Origin: Corallococcus sp. NCRR
Lineage (GTDB): Bacteria; Myxococcota; Myxococcia; Myxococcales; Myxococcaceae
Direction: 5' to 3'
Length of the DNA stretch: 64,000 bases
Assembly: GCF_026965535.1 (NCBI RefSeq)
Contig: NZ_CP114039.1
Location: 558,001 to 622,000 of the forward strand
In this document: positions 1-8,822 of the stretch, piece after piece
Numbering within the stretch: position 1 is the first letter of the stretch
Layout: every line of letters begins with the position of its first letter
Translations under genes and position numbers: made by a program
Notes under the pieces: model-generated
Database searches by the model: none
What the model was told of the DNA's origin: nothing
What the model saw: only the letters and a program-made list of their open reading frames with translations

Positions 1-951
1 GTTGGGCATGTCACGGTTGATGTTGTTGAAGACGGTCATGTACTGCGCCTTCTTCGTGGCGTTCGTCGTCATCTTCGACAGGTCCATGGCGATGTACGCC
101 CAGTGCGAAGCCATGTGCGTATTGACGCGGTAGATGTAGCTGTTCGCGCCGCGCTTGAGCCACTTCTCGAACATGTTGCGTTCGGTGAACGCCAGCAGCT
201 TGTCGTACTGCGCCTTGTACGTGCTGTTGCCGTAGAGCGCGGGCGTCTCACGGATGGTGCGCAGCATGCGCGTCACGTAGCGCCAGCAGTAGCTCTCGAA
301 CAGGGGGACCTCCTGGCCCAGCGTGTCCGAGCGCGCCGAGGCCCAGCCCATGTAGCTGTCCTTGAACTGGCTCCGGGGCAGCGAAGAGGAGACCTTCGCG
401 TTGTTGACCATGTTGTTCACATACAGCAGCGCCCGGTCCATGTACTGCGTCTTGCCGGTGGCGCGATACATCGCGGTGTTGCCGTCGATGCCGTAGGCCA
501 GGTTGTAGAACTGCCAGCTGTCGAGCGACCTGCTCATGGGCAGGAAGCTGGAGGTGTGCTCCGAGTTCCAGCGGTTCAGGAACAGCGTCTCCCAGGCCGC
601 GACCGTGCGCAGGCTGACGGCCGCCTGGGCCGTGGTTCCAAGGGCCTCCTCGGCGGAGGTGGCAGGCGACTCCGCGGCGGCAGGGGCGTCCGCCTCCGGA
701 GTGGTGGGAGCAGCCTCGGTCTCCGGCTCGGAGGGGCCGACCGCGATTTCCTCTTCGGGGGAAGAGGGAGCGAGCGCGTCCGCGTCCGGGGGGGAGGCTT
801 CGGTGCTGCCCGGGGTGTTATCTCCGTTGGGACTGGCCGTGCTGGCCGCGTCCTGCTCGGGCTGGGGGCCGCAAGCACCCCCCAACAGCAGGCTCAGCGA
901 CAACAGGGATGACAGGGCGCGACCAGAGTTGCGACGACGGGATTCCAACAT
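1..951 (-). CDS. Surface lipoprotein with probable alpha/alpha-toroid domain (3' partial)
   Basis: The frame opens at an ATG (949-951) and runs off the left edge, so 317 residues are visible and the C-terminus is missing. The N-terminus is a lipoprotein signal: a basic start (MLESRRR), a hydrophobic run and the lipobox LLGGAC with the acylated Cys at residue 27. Residues of about 30-80 are rich in Glu, Pro, Ala and Thr and form a flexible linker. The rest is helical and aromatic, with segments such as YGIDGNTAMYRATGK near residue 150 that recall (alpha/alpha)-barrel glycoside hydrolases or polysaccharide lyases. This family link is inferred from style only and no catalytic residue can be named. 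The protein is likely anchored at the outer membrane or cell surface. No partner gene is visible. Confidence 0.75.
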   Translation of the reverse strand, partial: MLESRRRNSGRALSSLLSLSLLLGGACGPQPEQDAASTASPNGDNTPGSTEASPPDADALAPSSPEEEIAVGPSEPETEAAPTTPEADAPAAAESPATSAEEALGTTAQAAVSLRTVAAWETLFLNRWNSEHTSSFLPMSRSLDSWQFYNLAYGIDGNTAMYRATGKTQYMDRALLYVNNMVNNAKVSSSLPRSQFKDSYMGWASARSDTLGQEVPLFESYCWRYVTRMLRTIRETPALYGNSTYKAQYDKLLAFTERNMFEKWLKRGANSYIYRVNTHMASHWAYIAMDLSKMTTNATKKAQYMTVFNNINRDMPN

Positions 952-1298
952 CAGGGGGGTCCTGTGGGGTAGCTGCCGTCAACCGCCCGGTAGGCTACCC
1001 TGTTGTGGGAACGCCGGAGTGCGTTCACAGGACGCCAAAAGCCTTTGACGGCTCATGTAATTCCTTTGTGATGAGACAAAAAAATCACTGAGACTGCCCG
1101 TGGGTCATCAGTGCAAGGCTTCATGGGCCTGTCCGCCCGGGCTGGCGGACTCAGGGTCGGGGATGGATGCACAGGCCAGGGCAGGCAAGCGCCATGCTCG
1201 TTCCCGACGCGGGCGCCTCGGCGTTATCCGGGCAGTACTTCCGCTCCGGGCATCATCTTCGCGCCGAACAGGTGACCCATACACTGTTCATCCAATAA
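952..1298. other. Gene-free stretch
   Basis: This stretch separates the lipoprotein gene on the minus strand from the gene remnant at 1299. It contains an AT-rich patch near 1060-1090, which is the likely promoter area of the lipoprotein gene, but no clear -35/-10 pair. No convincing coding frame or RNA was seen. Confidence 0.4.
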
Positions 1299-1640
1299 AG
1301 CCATACGGGTGGGACGGCGCGAATCCCACTCATCGTGAGAACCATTGACGGCACCCCGTATCGCGACGCCATCGCTCCGTATGGGTTTCCGGGCGGCATG
1401 ACGGGGGGTTGGGGCAGCCTGCCAGCACCCTCTGTGGATTGGCGGAGCACGGAGCTTGTCAGCATCTTCGTGAGGGAGCGGGTTCAGGGACCGCACTGCT
1501 TCACGGAAGGTACGGCGCGCAACGAGGTCTTCTTCGTGGCCCCTCGCCGCCCGCTCACACCCGGGGAGCTGGACCGCCGGCACATGCGGCGAAACATCCG
1601 GCGGGGGTTCGTGAGCACGGTGTGCGCGGCCCGTCCATGA
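1299..1640 (+). pseudogene. Remnant of a GNAT/FemAB-like acyltransferase gene
   Basis: The frame contains RIPLIVRTIDGTPYRDAIAP followed by YGFPGG and later ELDRRHMRRNIRRG. This order resembles the middle of FemAB/GNAT-like acyltransferases, which carry a PL(L/I)VR...(S/P)PYG(F/Y)PGP block and then an R-rich helix. An in-frame TAA at 1296-1298 cuts off the N-terminal part and a TGA at 1638-1640 removes the C-terminal half. Only about 113 codons are left of a family that is normally about 300 residues or more. A GTG at 1335 could start a 101-residue peptide, but no ribosome binding site supports it. The remnant lies beside a polysaccharide biosynthesis gene, which fits a decayed surface-polymer locus. 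The family assignment is from memory of motifs. Confidence 0.4.
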
Positions 1641-1642
1641 CG

Positions 1643-1690
1643 AAAAGCCCCGGCCTCCCACCCCGGAAGGGGCACGGGAGACCGGGGCTT
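1643..1690 (-). terminator. Rho-independent terminator of the nucleotide-sugar dehydratase gene
   Basis: Arms 1645-1659 and 1676-1690 pair over 15 positions with one mismatch. Read on the minus strand, the hairpin is followed by TTTT (1643-1646). It lies 29 bases beyond the stop of the gene ending at 1719. Confidence 0.75.
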
Positions 1691-1718
1691 CTCGCGGACG
1701 GCCGGGGCCGCGTGGGGT

Positions 1719-3701
1719 TCAGGCGCTGACGTTCTGCTCCGCCGCGGACGGCTTCGCGGAAGCGAAGGCGGGCAGCACCTTCGCCACCGTCCCCGTCATC
1801 TTCGACGGGGTGTACGCGGGGATGAGGTCCTGGAGGGCGCGCTTCACGTCGTGGGCGTCACCGGCGCGGGCCGCGCGGTCCAGGCGCCGGAGCTGGAGCT
1901 GGAAGTCCGCGGGCGGCGCGGGGCTGCGGGCCACCTTGATGCGGTTGCGCACCTGCTGGGTGAGCTCCTCCTCCTCGGACATGAGCACCTCCTCCAGCTT
2001 CTCTCCCGGACGCAGGCCCGTGTAGACGATGTTGATGTCCTTGTCCGGCACCAGGCCCGTCATGGTGATCATGTTCGCGGCCAGCTCCGCGATGCGGACC
2101 GGCGCGCCCATGTCCAGGATGCACAGCTCGCCGTAGCCGCCCAGGCCGGCCAGCACCACCAGGCCCACCGCCTCCGGGATGATCATGAAGTAGCGGGTGC
2201 AGTCCGGGTGGGTGACGGTGACGGGGCCGCCCGCCTGAATCTGCTGCTTGAAGAGCGGCACCACGCTGCCCGCGGACCCCAGCACGTTGCCGAAGCGGAC
2301 GGCGCAGAAGGTGGTGCGTGACGTCACGGCGATGTCGCGGATGACCATCTCCGCCAGGCGCTTGGAGGCGCCCATCACCGACGAGGGCTTCACCGCCTTG
2401 TCGGTGGAGATGAGGATGAAGCGCTCCGCCCCGCACGCGTCCGCCATGCGCGCCACGTTCTGCGTGCCGAAGACGTTGTTCTTGATGGCCTCCTCCGGCG
2501 CGTCCTCCATCAGGGGCACGTGCTTGTGCGCCGCCGCGTGGAAGACGTACTGCGGCGCGAACTCCTGGCCAATGCGCAGCATGCGGTCCAGGTCGCGGAT
2601 GTCCGCCACCACGGAGTGCACCGGCACGTGCGGGTAGCGCGCCTGGAGCTGGCGCACCAGCAGGTAGAGCTCGTTCTCGTTGATGTCCACCACCACCAGC
2701 GACGCGGGCGAGTGCCCCGCGACCTGCCGGACGATTTCACTGCCGATGGAGCCCGCGCCGCCGGTCACGAGGATGCGGCGGCCCGTCACCAGCCGGTGCA
2801 CCTCCTCGTGGTCGAACGAGATGGCGTCCCGGGGCAGCAGGTGCTCCGGGGACAGGTCGTGCAGCATGGCGGCGGTGATCTTCTGGTCCAGGTAGGCGAA
2901 CGAGGCCGGGATGATCTTGAAGCTGACGCTCTGGTGCCGGCACAGGCTCAAGAGGTGCCGGGTGCGCTCCGGGGACAGCCGGGGGATGGCGATGAGCACC
3001 TGCGTCACCCGGTGCTTCTTCATCAGCTCCGGCAGCGCGTCCAGCACGCCCAGCACCGGCTTGCCGTTGAGGTACGTGCCCTGCTTGCCCGGGTCGTCAT
3101 CCACCAGACCGATGACGTGCCACGGGCTGTTTCGTTCCCGCAGCAGGTCGCGCAGGAGCAGGTCGCCGGCGCTGCCCGCCCCCACGATGAGGGTGCGCTG
3201 GGAGCCCTGCGCCCTCGCGCGCTGCCGGTCCAGGTACCACTGCCGGACCATGCGCGGGGCGAAGCGGTGGAAGCCCAGGAGCGTGGTGGTGACGAAGAAC
3301 TCCAGCGCGACCACCTGCCCCGGCAGCGACTCCATGAAGAAGACGGTGCGCAGCAATTCGAACACGATGGTGCCCGCCAGGCTCGCCAGCTCCAGCCGGA
3401 CCGCCTCGTGGATGCCGGAGCGGTGGAAGGACCAGCGGTGCAGGCCCAGCCAGACGAGCGTCACCAGGCGCACCGCGACCAGCAGCGCCACGGCCCGGGG
3501 CAGGACCTCCCTGCAGGCCGGGGACAGCCCATCCGCGAAGTGCAGCACCGTGGCGGCGACCAGCGAGCCGGCGATGAGGACCGCGTCCACCCCCAGCATC
3601 CGCAGCCAGCCGAAGCGGTGAGCCCTTCGCGGTGCCGGCTCCGGAGTTTCCCGGGGCCCTGCGTCCAGGCTCATCACTTCCAGATTCTGACCGTCTTTCA
3701 T
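1719..3701 (-). CDS. Membrane-bound NDP-sugar 4,6-dehydratase/epimerase (WbpM/CapD type)
   Basis: This enzyme would convert a UDP-HexNAc to a 4-keto-6-deoxy sugar for surface polysaccharide, at the inner membrane. I start it at the ATG at 3701 because GGAGGGGGAGG stands 5 bases upstream; an in-frame GTG at 3731 lacks such a site. With this start (660 residues), residues of about 35-150 hold four hydrophobic segments. A first Rossmann domain has GAGSAG at 174-179, as in the CoA_binding_3 region. The catalytic short-chain dehydrogenase-like domain has GGAGSIG at 314-320 for NAD(P). The STDKAVKPSS block is followed by Met443 and Lys447, where the large WbpM-like enzymes carry Met instead of the Tyr of the usual YxxxK. 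Length and layout fit the large membrane-bound subfamily. No other polysaccharide gene is intact nearby. Confidence 0.92.
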   Translation of the reverse strand: MKDGQNLEVMSLDAGPRETPEPAPRRAHRFGWLRMLGVDAVLIAGSLVAATVLHFADGLSPACREVLPRAVALLVAVRLVTLVWLGLHRWSFHRSGIHEAVRLELASLAGTIVFELLRTVFFMESLPGQVVALEFFVTTTLLGFHRFAPRMVRQWYLDRQRARAQGSQRTLIVGAGSAGDLLLRDLLRERNSPWHVIGLVDDDPGKQGTYLNGKPVLGVLDALPELMKKHRVTQVLIAIPRLSPERTRHLLSLCRHQSVSFKIIPASFAYLDQKITAAMLHDLSPEHLLPRDAISFDHEEVHRLVTGRRILVTGGAGSIGSEIVRQVAGHSPASLVVVDINENELYLLVRQLQARYPHVPVHSVVADIRDLDRMLRIGQEFAPQYVFHAAAHKHVPLMEDAPEEAIKNNVFGTQNVARMADACGAERFILISTDKAVKPSSVMGASKRLAEMVIRDIAVTSRTTFCAVRFGNVLGSAGSVVPLFKQQIQAGGPVTVTHPDCTRYFMIIPEAVGLVVLAGLGGYGELCILDMGAPVRIAELAANMITMTGLVPDKDINIVYTGLRPGEKLEEVLMSEEEELTQQVRNRIKVARSPAPPADFQLQLRRLDRAARAGDAHDVKRALQDLIPAYTPSKMTGTVAKVLPAFASAKPSAAEQNVSA

Positions 3702-4089
3702 TGATGCCTCCCCCTCCGGCCCGGCGTCCACGGAAAATCCGCCGTCCTCCCACCCGCGTAATCAGGAAGACACGCCCTAGCTCGGAATCGCGGAAAGGTG
3801 GACGCGCGTCCAGTGGCATCACAGCCGTCCAGGAGTGCTGTCCGACCCGATTCCCGTGAACGTGCGCGCCAGCGAGCAGGCCCCCTGCCCCACCGGGCCG
3901 GAACACGCCCATCGCCGCGTTCTCCAGGCGTCAGAAGCCCACGGGCAACGGCCTGCCGCGGCGGTGTTTCATCGATGTGACACACCCCCGGGCACACGGG
4001 GTGGGCGCGGCCGTGGCGCGATGGTGGCGCCCGCGGGCTGACACTTCTCGCGGCTTGCTCCGCCGGAGCCCGCCCGCCACGCTTGGGCC
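3702..4089. other. Divergent intergenic region
   Basis: This stretch separates the dehydratase gene (minus) from the histidine phosphatase gene (plus) and must hold both promoters. I see no clear -35/-10 pair, strong dyad or convincing reading frame in it. Confidence 0.4.
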
Positions 4090-4719
4090 ATGACGACCGA
4101 ATTCATCCTGCTCCGGCACGGGGAGACGGAGTGGAACGCCCTGGGGCGCCTGCAGGGGCACCTGAACAGCGTGCTCAGCCGTGAAGGACAGCGGCAGGCG
4201 GAGGCGCTCGCGGCGCGCCTCTCCACCCTCCCCTTCCAGGCCCTCTACAGCAGCGACCTGGACCGCGCGGTGCGGACGGCCGCCACCATCGCGGCGAGGA
4301 CGGGCCACGACGTCCAGCGGGACGCGCGCCTGCGCGAGCGCGGGCTGGGCGTGCTCGAAGGGCTGACGCGCGCGGAGGCCGGCCAGCGCCACCCGGCCGT
4401 CTTCGCCGCGTACACGGAGGGACACGCCGACTACGTGGTGCCCGAAGGAGAGAGCGCGTCCCAGCGCCTGCTGCTGGGGCTGCAATGCCTGGAGGAGCTG
4501 GGGGCGCGCCACCCGGGGGCCCGCGTCGTGGTGGTCACCCACGGCGGCCTGCTCAGCGCCCTCTTGCGCCACTGCCTGGGCATCCCCGCCGCCGCGCCGC
4601 GCGCCTTCTCCGTCCTCAACGCGGGTTGGAACCAGTTCGACCTCCACGAGGGGTCCTTGCGGATGGTGACCTGGGGGGACGTCAGCCACCTGCGCGCGCT
4701 CAGCCTGGACGACACCTGA
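4090..4719 (+). CDS. Histidine phosphatase (phosphoglycerate mutase-like)
   Basis: This 209-residue protein belongs to the histidine phosphatase superfamily, branch 1. The phosphoacceptor motif RHGE is at residues 9-12 (His10). The second Arg cluster lies in SSDLDRAVR (about 55-62), the acidic block in LRERGLGVLEG (81-91), and the second catalytic His in VVVTHGG (His151). All expected catalytic elements are present. Family members are cytoplasmic and act on sugar phosphates, cobalamin precursors or nucleotides; the substrate cannot be told here because no pathway gene is adjacent. The STAND regulator gene follows 48 bases downstream and may be cotranscribed. Confidence 0.92.
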   Translation: MTTEFILLRHGETEWNALGRLQGHLNSVLSREGQRQAEALAARLSTLPFQALYSSDLDRAVRTAATIAARTGHDVQRDARLRERGLGVLEGLTRAEAGQRHPAVFAAYTEGHADYVVPEGESASQRLLLGLQCLEELGARHPGARVVVVTHGGLLSALLRHCLGIPAAAPRAFSVLNAGWNQFDLHEGSLRMVTWGDVSHLRALSLDDT

Positions 4720-4767
4720 GGCGGCTGTGACGGGCAGTCCCGGGATGGACGTACACTGGCGCGCGCC

Positions 4768-7410
4768 ATGCGCACGCCAACCGCTCCGGGGCTGGGACCG
4801 CCGGCTGTCTTCGTGGGCCGAGCCCAGGAGGTACGGCGGCTGGGGGACATGCTGAGGCGCGTGCGCACGGGGGTCGTCTACGGACTTCCGGGCGCGGGCA
4901 AGTCCGCGCTGGTGGCGGCGGTGGCCGCGAAGCACCGGGGCCCCGTCGTGCACCGGCGCGTGCGCCCCGGAGACACGCTGGACACGGTGGTGGACGACGT
5001 GCGCCGCCTCTTGAGCGAAGCGCCCGTGGCCCAGGCCCTGTCGGACGCGTCCCGGCTGGAGGCGCTGGCGGAGGAGCTGGAGGCGCGCCGCGCCCTGTGC
5101 GTGCTGGACGACCTGCACGTGCTCGGGCCGCCGGAGCGCGCGGCGCTGGTGGAGGACCTGGGAGGGCGGCTGAGGCAGGGCACGCTGCTGGCCACCTCGC
5201 GCGAATCGGTCCCCCGGCACGCGGCGAGCCCGGACCGGGTGGAGCTGCGGCTGGAGGGCCTGTCCCGGGAGGCCGCGCGGGAGCTGTGGCGGGAGCTGGA
5301 CGCGCTCTACGGCGAGCGCGACGGCTTCGACGCGGCGTGGGGCCGCTCGCGGGGCCTGCCCTTCCTCCTGCGCCGCGCCCACGCGGGCGACACGGGCGGG
5401 GACGAACCCGTGCGCGCGGCGCTCGCGGCGCTGCCCCCGGACGAACGCTGGCTCTGCGCGACGCTGGCCTTGAGCCAGCTGCCGCTCACCGCGAGCACGC
5501 TGCGGCCGGTGCTGTCCGGCGACGCGGCGGACGCGGCGCTGCGCCAGCTGGGCGCGAGGCTGCTGGTGGAGACGGACCCGAGGGGCCGGCACGGCGTGCA
5601 CGACCTGGTGCGCGAAGCCATGGTGTCCCTGCTGTCGCCAGACGAAGCGCGCGCCGCCCACGAAGCGCTGCTGGAGGTCCTGGAGCGGGAGCCCCTGCCC
5701 GCCGTGGTCCGGGTGCGCGCGGTGTGCCGCCACCTCCAGGCGCTCGACCGGCACGACGCGCGCGCGGCCTTCATCGTCGCGCAGGCGGAGTCCCTGGTGC
5801 GCCACGGCGCCGCGGACGAGCTGCTGGGCCTGCTGGACTCGCTGCCCGCCGCGCTGCGCACGCCCCAGGTGAAGCTGGCCCATGCGCGCGCGCGGGTGCG
5901 GCTGCTCGACTTGCGCCGCGCCTATCCGGAGCTGTTGGCCCTGCGCGCGTCCCTGGAGGCCGGCTCCGGCGCGCCGGAGCCGGAGTCGAACGAGGCCCTG
6001 CGCGAGGGCGTGGGCGCCGTGCTGGTGCGGGTGGCCCTCTTCGCGCTGGAGCCGGAGGCCTGCGAGCGCACCCTGGAGGCCATGCCGGTGCCGAGCAGCG
6101 CGGAGGTCTTCCTCCAGCAATTGCTGGCATGGACCGCGCTGCGCTTCTTCCAGGGACGGTTGGATGAATCCCTGGCGATGCTGGACAACGCTGGAGCCGC
6201 GACCGGGGACCGGCGCGTGCTGGGCTGGTGCGCCTACGCCCGCGCGCTGATGCTCTGGATTGAAGGCCGGGACAGCGAGCTGGCGGAGCCCCTGGCCCAA
6301 TGCGTGTCATTGCTGGAGGACGCGCCGCTCGACTCGCGAGGCCCCCTGGTGGCGGCCATGTCCGCGGGCATCCTCAGCCGGCTGGGCCGCTTCACGGAGG
6401 CCGACGCCGCGCTCGCCAGCGCCCGGGAGCGCCTGGGCCAGCTGGGCGCGCCCCGCCTCGCGCTGGAGCTGGACTGCATCGCGGCGTGGGTGCGCGGTGA
6501 GTCGGGACAGCGCGGGGCGGCGCTCGCGGCGCTGAGGGAGACGGAGGGCCGCGCGGAGAAGGCGGGCTACCTCTTCGTCCGCCTGCTGTGCCGCGTGGGC
6601 GCGGGCCGCATGCTGCTGGAAATGGGCCGGCGCGCGGAGGGCCACGCGCAGTTGGACGTCGTGGAGGAGGAGGTCCGTTCGCGCGGCGTGGTGGGGCTGA
6701 TGCGGGCCGCCCGGGTGGCGCGCACGCTGGACGTGCCGGGACCGGACGCGCCGCCCATCACCGTGGAGCCCCGCGAGGTGCGCCCCGGCATCGCCGCCCG
6801 CCAGCGCGCCCTGGCCGCCCTGGCCGCCGCCCGGAGCGCGGACGCCCCGCGCGCCACGGCGCTGCTCACCGCGCTGGAGCCCCTGGCCCGCGGTGACGAC
6901 TTCGCGCTGGAGCGCACGCTGGGGCACCTGGCCCGCGCCACGCTCCACCAGCACGCGGGCCGCGCCCGGGAGGCGGCACAGGCCCTGGAGGCCGCCACGC
7001 GCGAGGGGACCGGAGGCGGCGTGGACCCCGAGCTGATGGCGGAGCTGACCCGGCCATTCGCCGCCGCCGCCCCGGAAGCGCCCGCGCCCAAGGCGGTGGT
7101 GCTGGATGCCCGCCGTCACGAACTGCGAGCCCCGGGAAAAACAGTCTCCCTGGAGCGCAGGGCCCTGCCGCGAAGGCTGCTCTACGCGCTGGCCCGCCAG
7201 CCGGGCCGCATCCTGTCGAAGGAGGACTGCGTGCGCGCCATGTGGAACGCGGACTACGACCCGCGCCTGCATGACAACGCCTTGCGCGTCCACGTGAGCC
7301 ACGTGCGAGACATGCTGGAGGGCACCGGCACCCGCGTGCTCTTCGACGACCCCGGCTACCGCCTGGAGGTGTCTCCGGGCTTCACCTTCGTCCCGGGTGA
7401 CACGGCGTAG
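4768..7410 (+). CDS. STAND-type ATPase transcription regulator with C-terminal winged helix
   Basis: This 880-residue protein has a P-loop GLPGAGKS at 39-46 and a Walker B segment CVLDD at 111-115, so it is an AAA/STAND NTPase. A long helical middle part (about 300-760) is rich in Leu, Ala and Arg in TPR-like periodicity. The C-terminus (about 790-870) reads as an OmpR/PhoB-type winged helix, with RRLLYALARQPGRILSKEDC and, further on, LRVHVSHVRDML. Members of this class switch between ADP- and ATP-bound states on a signal sensed by the helical repeats. In AfsR/SARP proteins the winged helix is N-terminal; here it is at the far end, as LuxR is in MalT. The target genes are unknown. The start codon has no obvious ribosome binding site. 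Confidence 0.85.
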   Translation: MRTPTAPGLGPPAVFVGRAQEVRRLGDMLRRVRTGVVYGLPGAGKSALVAAVAAKHRGPVVHRRVRPGDTLDTVVDDVRRLLSEAPVAQALSDASRLEALAEELEARRALCVLDDLHVLGPPERAALVEDLGGRLRQGTLLATSRESVPRHAASPDRVELRLEGLSREAARELWRELDALYGERDGFDAAWGRSRGLPFLLRRAHAGDTGGDEPVRAALAALPPDERWLCATLALSQLPLTASTLRPVLSGDAADAALRQLGARLLVETDPRGRHGVHDLVREAMVSLLSPDEARAAHEALLEVLEREPLPAVVRVRAVCRHLQALDRHDARAAFIVAQAESLVRHGAADELLGLLDSLPAALRTPQVKLAHARARVRLLDLRRAYPELLALRASLEAGSGAPEPESNEALREGVGAVLVRVALFALEPEACERTLEAMPVPSSAEVFLQQLLAWTALRFFQGRLDESLAMLDNAGAATGDRRVLGWCAYARALMLWIEGRDSELAEPLAQCVSLLEDAPLDSRGPLVAAMSAGILSRLGRFTEADAALASARERLGQLGAPRLALELDCIAAWVRGESGQRGAALAALRETEGRAEKAGYLFVRLLCRVGAGRMLLEMGRRAEGHAQLDVVEEEVRSRGVVGLMRAARVARTLDVPGPDAPPITVEPREVRPGIAARQRALAALAAARSADAPRATALLTALEPLARGDDFALERTLGHLARATLHQHAGRAREAAQALEAATREGTGGGVDPELMAELTRPFAAAAPEAPAPKAVVLDARRHELRAPGKTVSLERRALPRRLLYALARQPGRILSKEDCVRAMWNADYDPRLHDNALRVHVSHVRDMLEGTGTRVLFDDPGYRLEVSPGFTFVPGDTA

Positions 7411-7537
7411 CGGTCATGCCAACCCCATCACAGTAGTTATCCAGTTACGACAAATCGTCGCCCCGGGTGTTTACAACGAGTCCGCGATTCCTCCAGAATC
7501 CCCGCGCCTCATACCTCCCATTTAAAACGGGGTTCAC

Positions 7538-8710
7538 ATGATTTCGGCTCAGATGGTGCGTCGCTGGACTGCCGCGAGCGCGGTGTCGCTGCTGGTCGTC
7601 GGTTGCGGTCCCCAGACCACGGAAGAGAAGCAGACCCAGCCGGAGACGCCGGCTCCCGCCGCCACCACCCAGGAGATCGTCGGTGGCTCGGCGACCACCA
7701 TCGGGGCGAACCCCTGGCAGGTGTCTCTGCAGAGCAGCGGCGGCAGCCACTTCTGCGGCGGCTCCATCATCAACGAGAGCTGGATCCTCACCGCGCAGCA
7801 CTGCGTGAACTCCGGCGGCAGCATCTCCAAGCCGGGCCGCATCGTGGCGGGCGTCACCAACCGCACCACCACCACCGGCGGCCAGGTCCGCACCGTGTCC
7901 CAGGTGGTCGTGTACCCGGGCTACGTGGACGCCAACTACGGCAAGGACGCGGCGCTCCTCAAGCTGTCCTCGCCGCTGGACCTGAGCGGCGCGAACGTGA
8001 AGGCCATCCCCTACGTCACCGCGGCGGACGCGGCGGCGGGCGTGGGCGGCGTGGGCGCCGTGGCGCGCGTCACGGGATGGGGCACGCTGTCCAGCGGCTC
8101 CTCCTCGCTGCCGACCACGCTCCAGACGGTGGACGTGAACATCATCAGCAACGCGGACGCGCAGGCGGACTACCAGGGCCAGGAGACCATCACCGCGGAC
8201 CAGCTGGGCGCGACGGCCCCGGGCAAGGACTCCTGCCAGGGTGACAGCGGCGGTCCCCTCACCGTCCTCAAGGGCAGCACCCGCGTGCTCGCGGGCATCG
8301 TGAGCTGGGGCTACGGCTGCGCCGACGCGAATTACGCGGGCATGTACGGCCGCGTGTCGTCCTTCGCCAGCTGGATCGACAGCACCATCAACGCGGTCCA
8401 GCAGCCGACGCAGACGCTGCTGAGCCAGACCAACCTCTCCGGCTCCGCCAGCACCTGGAAGAACTTCACCATCACCGTCCCCGCGGGCGCCACGACCCTG
8501 ACGGTGGAGCAGTCCGGCGGCACGGGTGACGCGGACCTCTACGTGCGCCAGGGCTCTCTGCCCACCACCACGGCGTACAACTGCCGCCCGTACCTCAGCG
8601 GCAACGCGGAGACCTGCACCATCACCGCCCCCGCGGCCGGCACCTGGTACGTCTCCATTCGCGGCTACTCCGCGTACTCGGGCGTCTCCCTGAAGGCCAC
8701 GGTGCCGTAG
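7538..8710 (+). CDS. Secreted trypsin-like serine protease lipoprotein with PPC domain
   Basis: The 390-residue product has a lipoprotein signal ending in LLVVGC (Cys23) and a short Gln/Thr/Pro linker that acts as propeptide. The mature protease begins at IVGG (47-50). The triad is visible as His88 in TAQHC, Asp137 in KDAALL and Ser237 in DSCQGDSGGP. Cys73/Cys89 and Cys233/Cys261 can form the usual disulfides, while the Cys of chymotrypsins about 10 residues before the active-site block is absent (QLGATAPG). Residues of about 295-390 match a bacterial pre-peptidase C-terminal (PPC) domain, with GDADLYVRQG. Such enzymes serve predation and protein degradation in myxobacteria. A terminator follows. 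Confidence 0.95.
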   Translation: MISAQMVRRWTAASAVSLLVVGCGPQTTEEKQTQPETPAPAATTQEIVGGSATTIGANPWQVSLQSSGGSHFCGGSIINESWILTAQHCVNSGGSISKPGRIVAGVTNRTTTTGGQVRTVSQVVVYPGYVDANYGKDAALLKLSSPLDLSGANVKAIPYVTAADAAAGVGGVGAVARVTGWGTLSSGSSSLPTTLQTVDVNIISNADAQADYQGQETITADQLGATAPGKDSCQGDSGGPLTVLKGSTRVLAGIVSWGYGCADANYAGMYGRVSSFASWIDSTINAVQQPTQTLLSQTNLSGSASTWKNFTITVPAGATTLTVEQSGGTGDADLYVRQGSLPTTTAYNCRPYLSGNAETCTITAPAAGTWYVSIRGYSAYSGVSLKATVP

Positions 8711-8739
8711 CCGTCGCCTGACACCAGCCTGAGCGCGCG

Positions 8740-8777
8740 AAGGCCCTCTTCCTCCCTTCTTGGAGGGAGGGGGTCTT
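8740..8777 (+). terminator. Terminator after the protease gene
   Basis: Arms 8740-8755 and 8762-8777 pair over 16 positions counting three G-U pairs, with a 6-base loop. The tail is only weakly T-rich (CGTGTTT). Confidence 0.6.
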
Positions 8778-8822
8778 CGTGTTTCAGCGACCTTGGGTAC
8801 GCGGAGTGCTACACCCGGTGTC

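Noticed and set aside
979-1056. A 25-codon minus-strand frame with AAGGA before its ATG, upstream of the first lipoprotein gene.
   Set aside because: It is very short, without terminator or recognisable sequence features, and the site could be chance.
3931-6300. A long minus-strand frame opposite the STAND regulator.
   Set aside because: Its Gln/Arg/Ala/Gly-rich content without motifs is typical of an antisense shadow, while the plus strand has P-loop and winged helix motifs.
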